The notes beneath the pieces were generated by a model. That model ran no database searches. It saw only the letters and a list, made by a program, of their open reading frames with translations, and was not told the DNA's origin. This document shows positions 50,956-59,494 of a stretch of 64,000 nt of DNA, piece by piece. The DNA is taken from positions 20,655 to 84,654 of the forward strand of contig JACAER010000026.1 of NCBI GenBank assembly GCA_013388745.1, given 5' to 3'. The number at the start of each line of letters is the position of its first letter. Position 1 is the first letter of the stretch. Made by a program: the position numbers and the translations under genes. The stretch comes from Chloroflexota bacterium (lineage in GTDB: Bacteria > Chloroflexota > Anaerolineae > Aggregatilineales > Phototrophicaceae).

Positions 50956-52179
50956 TTGAAGATGTGTTTGTTCCCCGCGCGACGCCACTGGATGGGCGTG
51001 GCGCTGTTGTTGTTTGTCGGCCTGCTGACCGCTGCGTGTACCGGCGCGCCGCTCAGCCCGTCGTGGGCCGGCCTGAGTGTGGTCGGCGATGGGCAAAATA
51101 TCCTCATCGCCTTTAATGAGCGGCTGGTGCTGATTAATCCCACCAATGGACGGCCTGTCGAACTGCGCAACGAAGACAATCAGGTGCGTGTGGACGAGCA
51201 GGGCAACCCGCGCACGTGGAATATCCCCGCGCCCGATAACAACCAGACGAAATTCTACGCCGCGCCGGTGTCTCTGGACGCCGAAACCATGCTGGTGCTG
51301 ACGTATACGCGCAAAGCCTTCGTGATCGACGCGCGCAACGGGCGTATCGACAATCCGTCGGGCGTTGATCTGGCCGGGCATGTGATTTCGCCGCCCGTGA
51401 TCGACGGCGATCGCGTGTATGTCGGCTTTACCGAGCGCAATTTTGCCGCCTACAGCTTGCAATCCCTGGCGGAAGGTACAGGCGTTGTCACGCCGCTGTG
51501 GACGTTCGAAACCGATCATGGTGTGTGGGCGTCGGCGCTGCTGGTCGAAGGCGTGCTCTATGTGCCGTGCATGAACCACAACCTGTATGCCCTGGACGCT
51601 GAAACCGGCACGCTGCTGTGGACGGCTGATCTGCAAGGGGCGATCACCTCGACGCCGGTGTATCTCGATGGGCGGCTGTATATCGGCACGCTCAACCGCC
51701 GCGTGTACGAAGTTTCGGTGGAAGACGGCATAATTCTCAGCGAATTTACAACACAGGATTGGGTGTGGGGCGCGCCTGTGATCGCCGCTGGTGTTCTGTA
51801 TATTGGCGACATGGCTGGCAACGTCTACGCGCTGGAGATCAGCGCCGACGGCTTAGTCCAGCGCTGGTCGGCACGCCCGGCGACGATGGGCATCCGCGCG
51901 ACGCCGGTGGTGGCGGATGGCTATGTGATTGTCGCGGCGCGCGATACCTGGGTCTACTGGCTTAACAGCAGCGACGGCAGCCCGGTGCTTGACAGCGACG
52001 GCAACCCCTTGAAGCGGCAGGTTGGCGGCGAAGTGCTGGCCGATATGCTGGTGATTCGCCCCAGCGAAACGCTGGATATTCCACAGCCGCTGCTGATTGT
52101 CAGCACCATGAACAACGCCGAGCTGCTTGTGGCCTTCGGTATCGAAAATGGTCAGCGCCAATGGGTTTACGGGCGTTAG
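50956..52179 (+). CDS. PQQ-like beta-propeller lipoprotein in the yidC operon
   Basis: 407 residues. A signal sequence with lipobox LTAAC (about residue 28) is followed by repeated propeller blades such as RVYVGFTERNFAAYSL, VLYVPCMNHNLYALDAETG, RLYIGTLNRRVYEVS and VLYIGDMAGNVYALE. AGGAG lies 7 nt before a TTG at 50956 and 13 nt before the ATG at 50962, so TTG is preferred. Between yidD and yidC it may serve as a BamB-like scaffold; this placement is not part of the usual conserved order. It binds no obvious cofactor. Confidence 0.85.
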   Translation: MKMCLFPARRHWMGVALLLFVGLLTAACTGAPLSPSWAGLSVVGDGQNILIAFNERLVLINPTNGRPVELRNEDNQVRVDEQGNPRTWNIPAPDNNQTKFYAAPVSLDAETMLVLTYTRKAFVIDARNGRIDNPSGVDLAGHVISPPVIDGDRVYVGFTERNFAAYSLQSLAEGTGVVTPLWTFETDHGVWASALLVEGVLYVPCMNHNLYALDAETGTLLWTADLQGAITSTPVYLDGRLYIGTLNRRVYEVSVEDGIILSEFTTQDWVWGAPVIAAGVLYIGDMAGNVYALEISADGLVQRWSARPATMGIRATPVVADGYVIVAARDTWVYWLNSSDGSPVLDSDGNPLKRQVGGEVLADMLVIRPSETLDIPQPLLIVSTMNNAELLVAFGIENGQRQWVYGR

Positions 52180-52194
52180 AAGGAGTATATTTCT

Positions 52195-53013
52195 GTGTGG
52201 GATTTAATCCTTAATCCGTTCGTGACCCTGATGACCCTGCTGTATTCATGGCTTGGTCAGAACATGGTGCTGGCGATCATCGCCTTCACGCTGCTGATCC
52301 GCCTGGCGACTTACCCGCTGACGGCGCAGCAGCAGCGTTCGATGCGCGCCCAGCAGGAACTCGCGCCTAAACTGCGCAAGCTGCAAGAGAAGTACAAGAA
52401 TGACCGCGAAAAACTGGCGCAGGAACAGATGGCGATGTACCGCGAGGCCGGCATCAACCCGCTGGGTGGCTGTCTGCCCCTGTTGATTCAATTCCCGATT
52501 TTGATCGCGCTGTATCAGGCGATCATTTACGCCCTGGCGAACACCCCGACACAACTGCTCGGCCTTTCCGGGCGACTGCTGATTCCGGGACTCGATCATC
52601 TGATTCCGCTGAACAATATGTGGCTGGGTATGGATTTGACGCTGCCGCCGACGACCAATCCGATCTGGGCGATGGCGCTGCCGCTGCTGGTGCTGGTGAC
52701 GACCTGGCTGCAATATAAGATGATGCCGCAGCCCGCGCCCAACCCCGACAGCAAGCCCGATCAGGCGCAGGCCATGACGCAGTCGATGGGCACGATCATG
52801 CCGCTGATGTTCGGCTGGTTCTCGCTCTCGTTCTCGGTAGGGCTGTCGATCTACTTCGTCGTTTCTAATATTATTGGTATCATTCAGTATCGCCTCACGC
52901 CCAAACCCGCGCCGGCGACCCTCAGCGCGGCGGACGAAAGCGAGAATGGCAAAGGTAAGCGCGTGGAAAGCAAAAGCGAACCAAAGGCCAAACCGACCGG
53001 CAAAGTAAAATAA
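52195..53013 (+). CDS. yidC: Membrane protein insertase YidC/Oxa1 family
   Basis: 272 residues, the short form without the large periplasmic domain. The first membrane segment is followed by the conserved Arg in LLIRLATYPLTAQQ and a cytoplasmic hairpin KLRKLQEKYKNDREKLAQEQ. NPLGGCLPLLIQFPILIALY is the family signature. Five membrane segments are predicted; the C-terminal tail is Lys-rich, for ribosome contact. Start is GTG at 52195 with AGGAG 9 nt upstream. Confidence 0.95.
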   Translation: MWDLILNPFVTLMTLLYSWLGQNMVLAIIAFTLLIRLATYPLTAQQQRSMRAQQELAPKLRKLQEKYKNDREKLAQEQMAMYREAGINPLGGCLPLLIQFPILIALYQAIIYALANTPTQLLGLSGRLLIPGLDHLIPLNNMWLGMDLTLPPTTNPIWAMALPLLVLVTTWLQYKMMPQPAPNPDSKPDQAQAMTQSMGTIMPLMFGWFSLSFSVGLSIYFVVSNIIGIIQYRLTPKPAPATLSAADESENGKGKRVESKSEPKAKPTGKVK

Positions 53014-53028
53014 CCGCTTATCCCTGAT

Positions 53029-53050
53029 CCGGCTGCAAAGCCGGGTTTTT
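53029..53050 (+). terminator. Terminator/attenuator between yidC and jag
   Basis: ccggct-gcaa-agccgg followed by GTTTTT. It lies inside an otherwise continuous gene cluster, so it probably reduces read-through into jag and pfkB without ending the operon completely. Confidence 0.7.
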
Positions 53051-53068
53051 ACTTAAGGAATTTTGGAC

Positions 53069-54004
53069 ATGGAACCGAGACGCTCTATAGAAGCTACAGG
53101 GGAGAGCATCCAGGAAGCAATTGACAAGGGGTTGGCAGCATTGGGCGCAGCGCCCAACGAAGTGATTGTCGAAGTGCTGGAAGAACCCAGCCGCGGCGTG
53201 TTCGGCATCGGCGCGCGCCCGGCGCGTGTTCGTCTGCAAGTGCTGATTACCCGCCCGCCCGCGCCTCCTCCTGCGCCGCCCGCTCCCCCGCCCGCGCCCA
53301 CAGCGCAGAGCGAAAAAACAGAGCGCAAACCCAGAGAGCACAGCGAACACAAAGAACCCAGAGAGCAGAAAGCGCGCGCCGAGAGACGCGAACGCCGTGC
53401 AGAACGTCCACCCAGACAGGAAAGAGCGCCGCGCCCGCCCGCCGATGAACTGCTGGAAGACCACGAAGACGACGAAGCGCTGCCGCTGACCGACGCCGGC
53501 CCGGATGTAGACGAGGCGGAACTGGACGACGATGTGAAAGTCGCGCGCGAGGTGCTGATGCAGCTCCTGCAAAAGATGTCGGTGCGCGCGCAAATTTCGG
53601 TGCGGCGCGTGGAAACCACGCGCGAAAGCGGACGCGAAAACGAAGCTGCGCCCTGGCTGCTGAATGTCACCGGACACGAACTGAATCCGCTGATCGGGCG
53701 GCGTGGCGAGACGCTGGCCGCGCTGCAATATGTCACGCGCCTGATTTCCAGCCGCCAATTGCAGCACCGCGCCAACATCATCGTCGATGTCGATGGCTAT
53801 AAATCGCGGCGTTCGCAGCTTTTGCGCGGGCTGGCGCTGCGCATGGCCGAACAGGCCGTGCAGCAAAAGCGCACCGTCGCGTTGGAGCCGATGCCGCCGC
53901 ACGAACGGCGCATCATTCATCTGACGCTGCGCGACCACGCACAGGTTTCGACACGCAGCGTGGGCGAAGGCGAAGGGCGCAAAGTCACCATCGTTCCCAA
54001 GTAG
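53069..54004 (+). CDS. jag: Jag/KhpB RNA-binding protein
   Basis: 311 residues. An N-terminal Jag_N domain (SIEATGESIQEAIDKGLAAL ... SRGVFGIGARPARVRL) is followed by a Pro/Glu/Arg-rich linker of about 110 residues, a KH domain (NPLIGRRGETLAALQYVTRL) and an R3H domain (LEPMPPHERRIIHLTL). The ATG at 53069 has AAGGA 9 nt upstream. It is a cytoplasmic RNA-binding partner in cell-division and envelope control. The gene 3' to it starts 3 nt after the stop. Confidence 0.94.
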   Translation: MEPRRSIEATGESIQEAIDKGLAALGAAPNEVIVEVLEEPSRGVFGIGARPARVRLQVLITRPPAPPPAPPAPPPAPTAQSEKTERKPREHSEHKEPREQKARAERRERRAERPPRQERAPRPPADELLEDHEDDEALPLTDAGPDVDEAELDDDVKVAREVLMQLLQKMSVRAQISVRRVETTRESGRENEAAPWLLNVTGHELNPLIGRRGETLAALQYVTRLISSRQLQHRANIIVDVDGYKSRRSQLLRGLALRMAEQAVQQKRTVALEPMPPHERRIIHLTLRDHAQVSTRSVGEGEGRKVTIVPK

Positions 54005-54007
54005 CCC

Positions 54008-54847
54008 ATGCTGCCGCCTGTCGATTTTTTGCTCATCGGGCACTGCACCGCCGATCTAACGCCGCAGGGGCGTTTTTTGGGCGGCACCGTTTCTTACGGT
54101 GCGCGCACAGCGCACGCTTTTGGGCTGCGCGTCGGCGTTGTCACCAGCGCCGCGCCCGGCGAGCCGCTGCTGGCTGAACTCGCGCCTTATGCCCACCTGA
54201 TCGCGGTGGACGCCCCCGAAACCACGACGTTTGAGAATATCTATACGCCCGAAGGCCGCCTCCAGTATTTGCGCGGGCGCGCCGGCACACTCACACTCGA
54301 ACATATCCCGGCGCAGTGGCGCAGCGCCCCACTGGTGCATCTGGGGCCGCTGGCCGACGAAGTTGACCCGCGTATGGCGGCAGCGTTTCCGGTGGCCACC
54401 GTGCTGCTGACGCTGCAAGGTCTGCTGCGGCAGTGGGACGCCAGCGGGCGCGTGGTTTTTCGCCGCTGGTATGAGCGCGCGGCGCTCACGGATGTTGATA
54501 TCGTTGTCTTTAGCGAAGAAGATATTCAGCCCGCGCCAGACTTGGAAAGCGCGTTCGCCGCCAGTGTGCCGCATCTGATCGTGACGCGCGCTGAAAAAGG
54601 CGGCAGTTCGTATCAGGGCGGCAGCGTCACCAGTTACGACACGCCGCAGGTGCAGGTCGTGCATTCCACCGGCGCGGGCGATGTGTTCGCGGTATCGCTG
54701 CTGTGCGCGCTGCACCGCTTGGGCGGCGACACTACGGCGCGCGCGCTGCGGGTGGCGGCGCGGCTGGCGGCGACCTGTGTCACGCGCTTCGCGCTGGAAG
54801 GCACGCCCACGCCCGCCGAAGTACAGGCCGCGCTGGGTGCTGTTTAA
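54008..54847 (+). CDS. PfkB family carbohydrate kinase
   Basis: 279 residues. The ribokinase-fold signature HSTGAGDVFAVSLL has the catalytic Asp and anion hole, and the N-terminal motif GGTVSYGARTAHAFG fits substrate binding. The family phosphorylates sugars or nucleosides. The pairing with jag (3-nt gap) is unusual and suggests co-transcription only. Confidence 0.88.
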   Translation: MLPPVDFLLIGHCTADLTPQGRFLGGTVSYGARTAHAFGLRVGVVTSAAPGEPLLAELAPYAHLIAVDAPETTTFENIYTPEGRLQYLRGRAGTLTLEHIPAQWRSAPLVHLGPLADEVDPRMAAAFPVATVLLTLQGLLRQWDASGRVVFRRWYERAALTDVDIVVFSEEDIQPAPDLESAFAASVPHLIVTRAEKGGSSYQGGSVTSYDTPQVQVVHSTGAGDVFAVSLLCALHRLGGDTTARALRVAARLAATCVTRFALEGTPTPAEVQAALGAV

Positions 54848-54903
54848 TGTCCGTGCTTAACTTTCAGTTTCCCTATCCGCACTGCTCGTGGAGATAAGCA
54901 GCT

Positions 54904-55746
54904 ATGACACCTCAACCCGCTTTAGCCACAGTTTTAGACTTCACCGCGCAAGAACTGGCCCTGAATCGAAATGGCACGGCATCCGCGCGGCAGCTTAAAG
55001 CGGTGCAGCGCGGGATGCGGAACGATCTTGGCTGTATGTTTTTTGTGCTGGCCGGCTTTGCACTTTTTTTCGGCGCGATCGCGCTGCTGTGTGTGTATTT
55101 TATTATTCAACCCCTTAACCCTTCACGCCGTGACCCCTTCAAAAACAGCGGCATTATCGCGGCGGAGCCGCCGGTAGAGCCGGCTGCCCCGACGAACAGC
55201 GCGCCCCTGACCAATGACCTGAAAAGCGCCTTTCCGTTTACAGACGCGGACTTGCGCGCCAATCGTCAGGGACAACTGAGTCCCCAGCAAAAACAGCGAC
55301 TGCGCTTGCAGCCTCTCGAAAATATGAAGGAACATTGGCCGCGCTGGCTGTTGGGCTGGGTGATTGTGAGTGTTGTCGGGACTGTGCTGGGCATGCTACA
55401 GGAAGGCGAATCTTTGTCAATGCTTGGGAGTGTGCTTCCCGCCGGCTTTTTGTTCGGCGCCATCGGCCTGGCCTTTGCAGGCGTTTTGTATGTGCTGCGA
55501 AACTGGTGGTTAGCGCACTATGGGCGGGTGCTGTCGTGTCGGGGTACAGCCCAAAAAGCCGCTGACCACACCCACATTGTTTTGGATGGTCTGGAATTCG
55601 CAGTCCCCAATCTGGCAGATTCGTATTTCACGCCCGGAAAGATTTATCAGGTCTACTATTTGTCCGAAGGTGAAGCGGGCGTTGGTCCGAAAGGCGGCTA
55701 TCGAAAAACTGCGCCGCGCGTCGTTTCAGTAGAGGGTAGTTCCTGA
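54904..55746 (+). CDS. Membrane protein with duplicated cytosolic motif, unknown function
   Basis: 280 residues. Three hydrophobic segments lie at about residues 45-70, 142-163 and 168-200. The motif FTAQELALNRNGTASARQ at the N-terminus is repeated as FTDADLRANRQGQLSPQQ after the first segment, suggesting an internal duplication of a small helical module. The C-terminal 75 residues are a beta-rich domain (VLSCRGTAQKAADHTHIVLD). No assigned family comes to mind. A terminator follows at 55769. Confidence 0.55.
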   Translation: MTPQPALATVLDFTAQELALNRNGTASARQLKAVQRGMRNDLGCMFFVLAGFALFFGAIALLCVYFIIQPLNPSRRDPFKNSGIIAAEPPVEPAAPTNSAPLTNDLKSAFPFTDADLRANRQGQLSPQQKQRLRLQPLENMKEHWPRWLLGWVIVSVVGTVLGMLQEGESLSMLGSVLPAGFLFGAIGLAFAGVLYVLRNWWLAHYGRVLSCRGTAQKAADHTHIVLDGLEFAVPNLADSYFTPGKIYQVYYLSEGEAGVGPKGGYRKTAPRVVSVEGSS

Positions 55747-55768
55747 TCGAATGCCTGTCGAAGTGCAC

Positions 55769-55810
55769 AAAAAAGGGGCGCAGACCAGCTAGCCTGCGCC
55801 CCTCGTTTTT
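55769..55810. terminator. Bidirectional terminator
   Basis: A 10-bp stem, aggggcgcag (55774-55783) with ctgcgcccct (55794-55803); T-tracts on both strands, between convergent genes. Confidence 0.9.
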
Positions 55811-55824
55811 GTTTTGCGCCAAAA

Positions 55825-56856
55825 TTACAGCGGGCGCGCGCGCGAGGCGTCGAGGCCGGTGGTGGACAAAAGCCGCGCCACTTCCTCCGAATCGGGGTTC
55901 AGGTCGTTGAGAATACTGTAGGGCAGGCGGTGATCGCGCACATACTGCGGCAGTTCGCGCACTGTCGCCAGAATATCATCGGGACGGAGCTGCCCCAGCC
56001 GCACGCCCGCCGCTACCAGTGTATCACGGATGGCGTTGATATTCTGCTTGTGCAGGGCAGAGGCGATCAAAATGCCGGGTCCCACCAGATCGGCGTAAGG
56101 CACGGTGCGCCCGCGCGCTACACGCGGTTCGATGGCATAGGCGAAATACTGCTCGCTGCCCTCCTGCGGGCGGTTGTGGCCGATCTGATTCGTCAACTGC
56201 ACTTCCAGACACATCAGATCCAGCAGCGTGTCGAGCGCGTCGATTTTGCCTTCGCCCACATCCTGGGCGATTTTGAAGGCCTGCTGCGCGATGCCCGCCA
56301 TCACGCTGGCCGCCCAGGGGATAAAGCGCGTTTCGGCGGTCGTTTTGTTAAGTTTGGCCGCGTACTGCCAGTCCAGCAGCCCGGTGACAATCGTCAGCAG
56401 TTCGACAATGCCCGCCCCGCGCAGATGGCGCGGCGACTGCTGGATCAAATCCCAGTCGATCACCACTTGGTCGGCTGGCCCGACGGCCTCATAATTGACC
56501 GTGCCGTTTTCGCGCACCGCGACCAGCGCCGTAAAAAAGCCATCCACGCTCAGGACGGTGGGGATCAGCACCACCGGCAGTTGGCGCTTACGCCCGACAT
56601 ATTTCGCCACGTCGCACGTCATGCCGCCGCCCACGCCGTAAATCACGCCCACCTGATCAGGGATGTTAGCGACCAGCGAATCGAGAAACTTGCGTTCCGC
56701 GCTGTGCGGTTCGGCCTGCACCACCAGCGGCAGGTTGAGCGAAGGGCTGACTACGCTCCAGGCTTTTTCTCCGGTGAGCAGCGCCACCGGTCGTTCTTCG
56801 TTCACTTTGTTCAAACTGCGTATTTCGATGCGCGGCAGCGGCCAGATGGTATCCAT
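55825..56856 (-). CDS. sn-Glycerol-1-phosphate dehydrogenase family protein
   Basis: 343 residues of the dehydroquinate-synthase/iron-ADH fold. GVGGGMTCDVAKYVG binds NAD(P), and PTVLSVDGFFTALV carries the conserved Asp of the G1P dehydrogenase group. The metal His is seen in IGHNRPQEGSEQYFAYAIE. Enzymes of this type make glycerol-1-phosphate, as in archaeal lipids, and bacterial AraM homologues exist. The activity here is unproven. Divergent from the GCS2-like gene, with a TATAGT at 56900-56905 on its strand as a -10. Confidence 0.75.
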   Translation of the reverse strand: MDTIWPLPRIEIRSLNKVNEERPVALLTGEKAWSVVSPSLNLPLVVQAEPHSAERKFLDSLVANIPDQVGVIYGVGGGMTCDVAKYVGRKRQLPVVLIPTVLSVDGFFTALVAVRENGTVNYEAVGPADQVVIDWDLIQQSPRHLRGAGIVELLTIVTGLLDWQYAAKLNKTTAETRFIPWAASVMAGIAQQAFKIAQDVGEGKIDALDTLLDLMCLEVQLTNQIGHNRPQEGSEQYFAYAIEPRVARGRTVPYADLVGPGILIASALHKQNINAIRDTLVAAGVRLGQLRPDDILATVRELPQYVRDHRLPYSILNDLNPDSEEVARLLSTTGLDASRARPL

Positions 56857-56943
56857 ACGTCACTACTCCGGGGCGCGTCTGTTTCCAAAGATGGCGTTAA
56901 CTATAGTCGGAAATGAAATTATTTTCCAGCAAGCCGTAAATTT

Positions 56944-56952
56944 TGGTACAAT
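56944..56952 (+). promoter_or_regulatory. Extended -10 promoter (TGGTACAAT)
   Basis: TGG precedes TACAAT; the leader to the ATG at 57010 is about 50 nt. It forms a divergent promoter region with the G1P dehydrogenase gene. Confidence 0.5.
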
Positions 56953-57009
56953 CCTGCCCGTGGCCATTTTGCTGCTCACCGGCGGCCTTGTGCTGGAGTG
57001 ACTAAAATT

Positions 57010-58806
57010 ATGTTGTCATCGCCTTTACCGAGTAATGCCGCGCTCACCGAATACAGCCAGACCGTCGATTGGCAGGAAATTGAGCGCCAGAAGCGTATTT
57101 TTAACCAGATGTTGAAAGACCATGCCGGCGAAGAAAGCCTGCCGCTGGCGGCCATGTCCGAAGCGTTGGGCGCGCCGGTCAAACTGTACTACGAGGCGCC
57201 AGTCAACGGCGCTAATGTCGTGCTGGGGCATGTCAATGGACATCCGTATGTCCTGGGCAGCGCTGTCAGTAAACGCTACCGCAGCGGCAAATCGTTCATG
57301 CAGAGCATTGTCCCCTATAACCTTAACCCCAGCGTGAATCACACCAATATCGGCGAAACCGATAATCCCGGCACACGGATGCGCGCGTTGGGCGCAGAAA
57401 TCGAACTGGGGCTGCTGCACCGCGATGGCCGCCCGCCCAGCGAAGCGGAAATGCAGCAGTATATGCGCACTTACCAGGATCACGCGCGCCGGCTGGGCAT
57501 CACGCCGCATGTTGACCGCGAAGCCTGCCAGTACCAGATCGAAACGCATATCGCGCCGAGCGTCGGCTACTACAAAACGCGCAACGCGCTGCAAGGCATT
57601 ATGACCGCGCTCATGCTGACCTGCGACGAAACCGGCTTGCAGACGGCCATTATGTCGTCGTATCCCACCGAATCCGATTTTCACCTGACGGAAGACCCGA
57701 AGGTACAGACAGCGGTGGATTTGATGACGCAGGTCAACGCGCACTTTCCTGAATACGTCGAACGGCTGGCGGCGGCACAGCAGCGCTATTTCGTCGGGCC
57801 GGATTCGCTGAACGTCGTGCAGATGTTCCGCATTCACGGCTGCCATATTCACCTCGATCTGGCCGGACGCTCCGAAGCGCTGGGACTGCTGACGTTTTAC
57901 ACCATGCTGCGCAGCGCCACCGCCGCCGCCAACGCTGCCGTGCTGAAGGGCGGCCCGTTCGTCAACGGCACCTGCGACAGCGAACTGCTGTGCACGCGCG
58001 AATACCTGCGGCGCACGACGGTCACCGGGCGCTATCTGGAAATGCCGATTTCGCCGCATTTTACGGCGGGCGGGCTGGAAAAATACGCCGGGCTGCTGTT
58101 GAACGAGCGCGCCAACAGCACCGGGCGCGCCATGCTGTGCGAAGAAGGGTTGGGCGAGCCGATTTCCGCCATGCACAACGGCGTAGGCCGCGTGCGCTCC
58201 GATTTGCAGACCAGCCGCCGCATCTGCACAGTCGAAAGCACGGGCATGCCCGCCAATCTCAGTCCGGCGCGTATGGCCGCCGTTTTGACCGATTTTGAAT
58301 TCAGCCATGCCGTTATCGAGCAGTATTTCCGCAAGTATGGCTGCGACCTGGAGCCGATGTACAATGACCGAGCCATGTGGTCGGTACTGGGGCCGCTGGA
58401 CAGCGCGCTGTTCGCGCAGCTTCACGATTTATCGGATCGCCAATGCAGCGATATGCTGCTGAGGACGGCAACGGGCGAACAGATATCGCTGGCCGAATTT
58501 TACGAGAAAAAACGCCGTTTTATGCACCGCGCGCTGGACGACGTGATGGAAATCACGCCGCGCGACATCGACGACGTGTACACGAGTCTCACGCGCATGA
58601 TGGAGCCGCCCAGCGGCCATGCGGCGCAGACCATTGAACAGTTCATTTATGATCCCAAACTCAAGAGCACCGGCAATTGGGGGCGCATTATGCGCGACGC
58701 CTTTGTTGCCGAAGGCGGGACACCGGGCAAACACGAGCCTGACGCCGTGCTGAAGGTCGTCAACCGCATCAACGACGCGCTGCGCGTGCGCTTCTTGCAG
58801 ACCTGA
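57010..58806 (+). CDS. GCS2-like carboxylate-amine ligase family protein
   Basis: 598 residues from the ATG at 57010 (GGAG 11 nt upstream). The motif ALGAEIELGLL resembles the metal/ATP-binding GxExE start of glutamate-cysteine-ligase-type (GS-fold) enzymes, and FRIHGCHIHLDLAGRSEALG matches the HIHV segment. The N-terminal 100 residues and C-terminal 200 residues are extra. It could ligate an amino acid or amine to a carboxylate. The product is unknown. Divergent from the G1P dehydrogenase, so a shared pathway is possible but unproven. Confidence 0.6.
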   Translation: MLSSPLPSNAALTEYSQTVDWQEIERQKRIFNQMLKDHAGEESLPLAAMSEALGAPVKLYYEAPVNGANVVLGHVNGHPYVLGSAVSKRYRSGKSFMQSIVPYNLNPSVNHTNIGETDNPGTRMRALGAEIELGLLHRDGRPPSEAEMQQYMRTYQDHARRLGITPHVDREACQYQIETHIAPSVGYYKTRNALQGIMTALMLTCDETGLQTAIMSSYPTESDFHLTEDPKVQTAVDLMTQVNAHFPEYVERLAAAQQRYFVGPDSLNVVQMFRIHGCHIHLDLAGRSEALGLLTFYTMLRSATAAANAAVLKGGPFVNGTCDSELLCTREYLRRTTVTGRYLEMPISPHFTAGGLEKYAGLLLNERANSTGRAMLCEEGLGEPISAMHNGVGRVRSDLQTSRRICTVESTGMPANLSPARMAAVLTDFEFSHAVIEQYFRKYGCDLEPMYNDRAMWSVLGPLDSALFAQLHDLSDRQCSDMLLRTATGEQISLAEFYEKKRRFMHRALDDVMEITPRDIDDVYTSLTRMMEPPSGHAAQTIEQFIYDPKLKSTGNWGRIMRDAFVAEGGTPGKHEPDAVLKVVNRINDALRVRFLQT

Positions 58807-59056
58807 GCAGACATGTGCGCATCACACACAGGGCGTTGGGACGAGCTTTGATTCGTCCCTCGGCTCGCCCGCGCCGCAAAAAGCCGTTTCAAAGCGGCTC
58901 AAAAGGCTGTCTTGTTGATGTGTCCAGACCGTGGCGGAGAGGAATTTTGGCTCAGGGGTGTATTGATAATGACCGCGGTGCGTTTGCCAGCCGCCCGACA
59001 CAGCCTGCACCGGTGAAAACTGGATAGTATCGCGTCTGTTTCGCGCAAGCGTGTCG
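58807..59056. other. Intergenic region without gene
   Basis: About 250 nt between the GCS2-like gene and the terminator of the anti-sigma-like gene. One weak 5-bp hairpin (agccg/cggct, 58882-58899) without a good T-tract may end the + strand transcript. Short open frames lack ribosome sites and coding character. Nothing else seen. Confidence 0.5.
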
Positions 59057-59083
59057 AAAAAAAGAGCCTCTGTGCAGAGGCTC
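59057..59083 (-). terminator. Terminator of anti-sigma-like gene
   Basis: gagcctc-tgcaca-gaggctc followed on the minus strand by TTTTTTT, 25 nt after the stop at 59109. Confidence 0.9.
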
Positions 59084-59108
59084 GAAATGTTTTTGGCGAA
59101 AAAGGCGG

Positions 59109-59489
59109 CTAGCCGAGGCCCAGATCGCTGGTCTGGGGGCGCGGCACGGGCAGCAGGAAGCGCAGCCGCGTGAGCAGCATGGTGATGCCCGCCACCAGCG
59201 CCACCAGCGCGGCGATCTGCACGCGCGCCGGCAGGTAGCGGATGCGGGCGATGACATCGGTCTGCGGCGTGCCCAACAGTTCCGCGCGCAGCCGTCGGGT
59301 GAAACGGCGCGAAGGCTGTACGCGCACATAACTGCGGTGCAGGCGGCTGATGAGCGCCAGGAAGGGAGCAACCTCGCGCATAGGGGCGTCATACTGTGTG
59401 ATGAGGGCATCGACGTTGGCGTCATCTGCGCGCAGTGCCTCGGTCAGCGCGGCCAGCAAATCCTGCATCTGTGTATCAGAGATGGTCAT
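59109..59489 (-). CDS. Small membrane protein, putative anti-sigma partner
   Basis: 126 residues. A cytoplasmic helical part of about 80 residues is followed by one membrane segment (ALVALVAGITMLLT) and a short tail. It begins 5 nt after the sigma stop, the usual position for an anti-sigma factor. The zinc-binding HxxxCxxC motif is absent, so the assignment rests on context. AAGG lies 9 nt before the ATG at 59489; an ATG at 59495 overlapping the sigma stop is the alternative. Confidence 0.55.
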   Translation of the reverse strand: MTISDTQMQDLLAALTEALRADDANVDALITQYDAPMREVAPFLALISRLHRSYVRVQPSRRFTRRLRAELLGTPQTDVIARIRYLPARVQIAALVALVAGITMLLTRLRFLLPVPRPQTSDLGLG

Positions 59490-59494
59490 GGACA

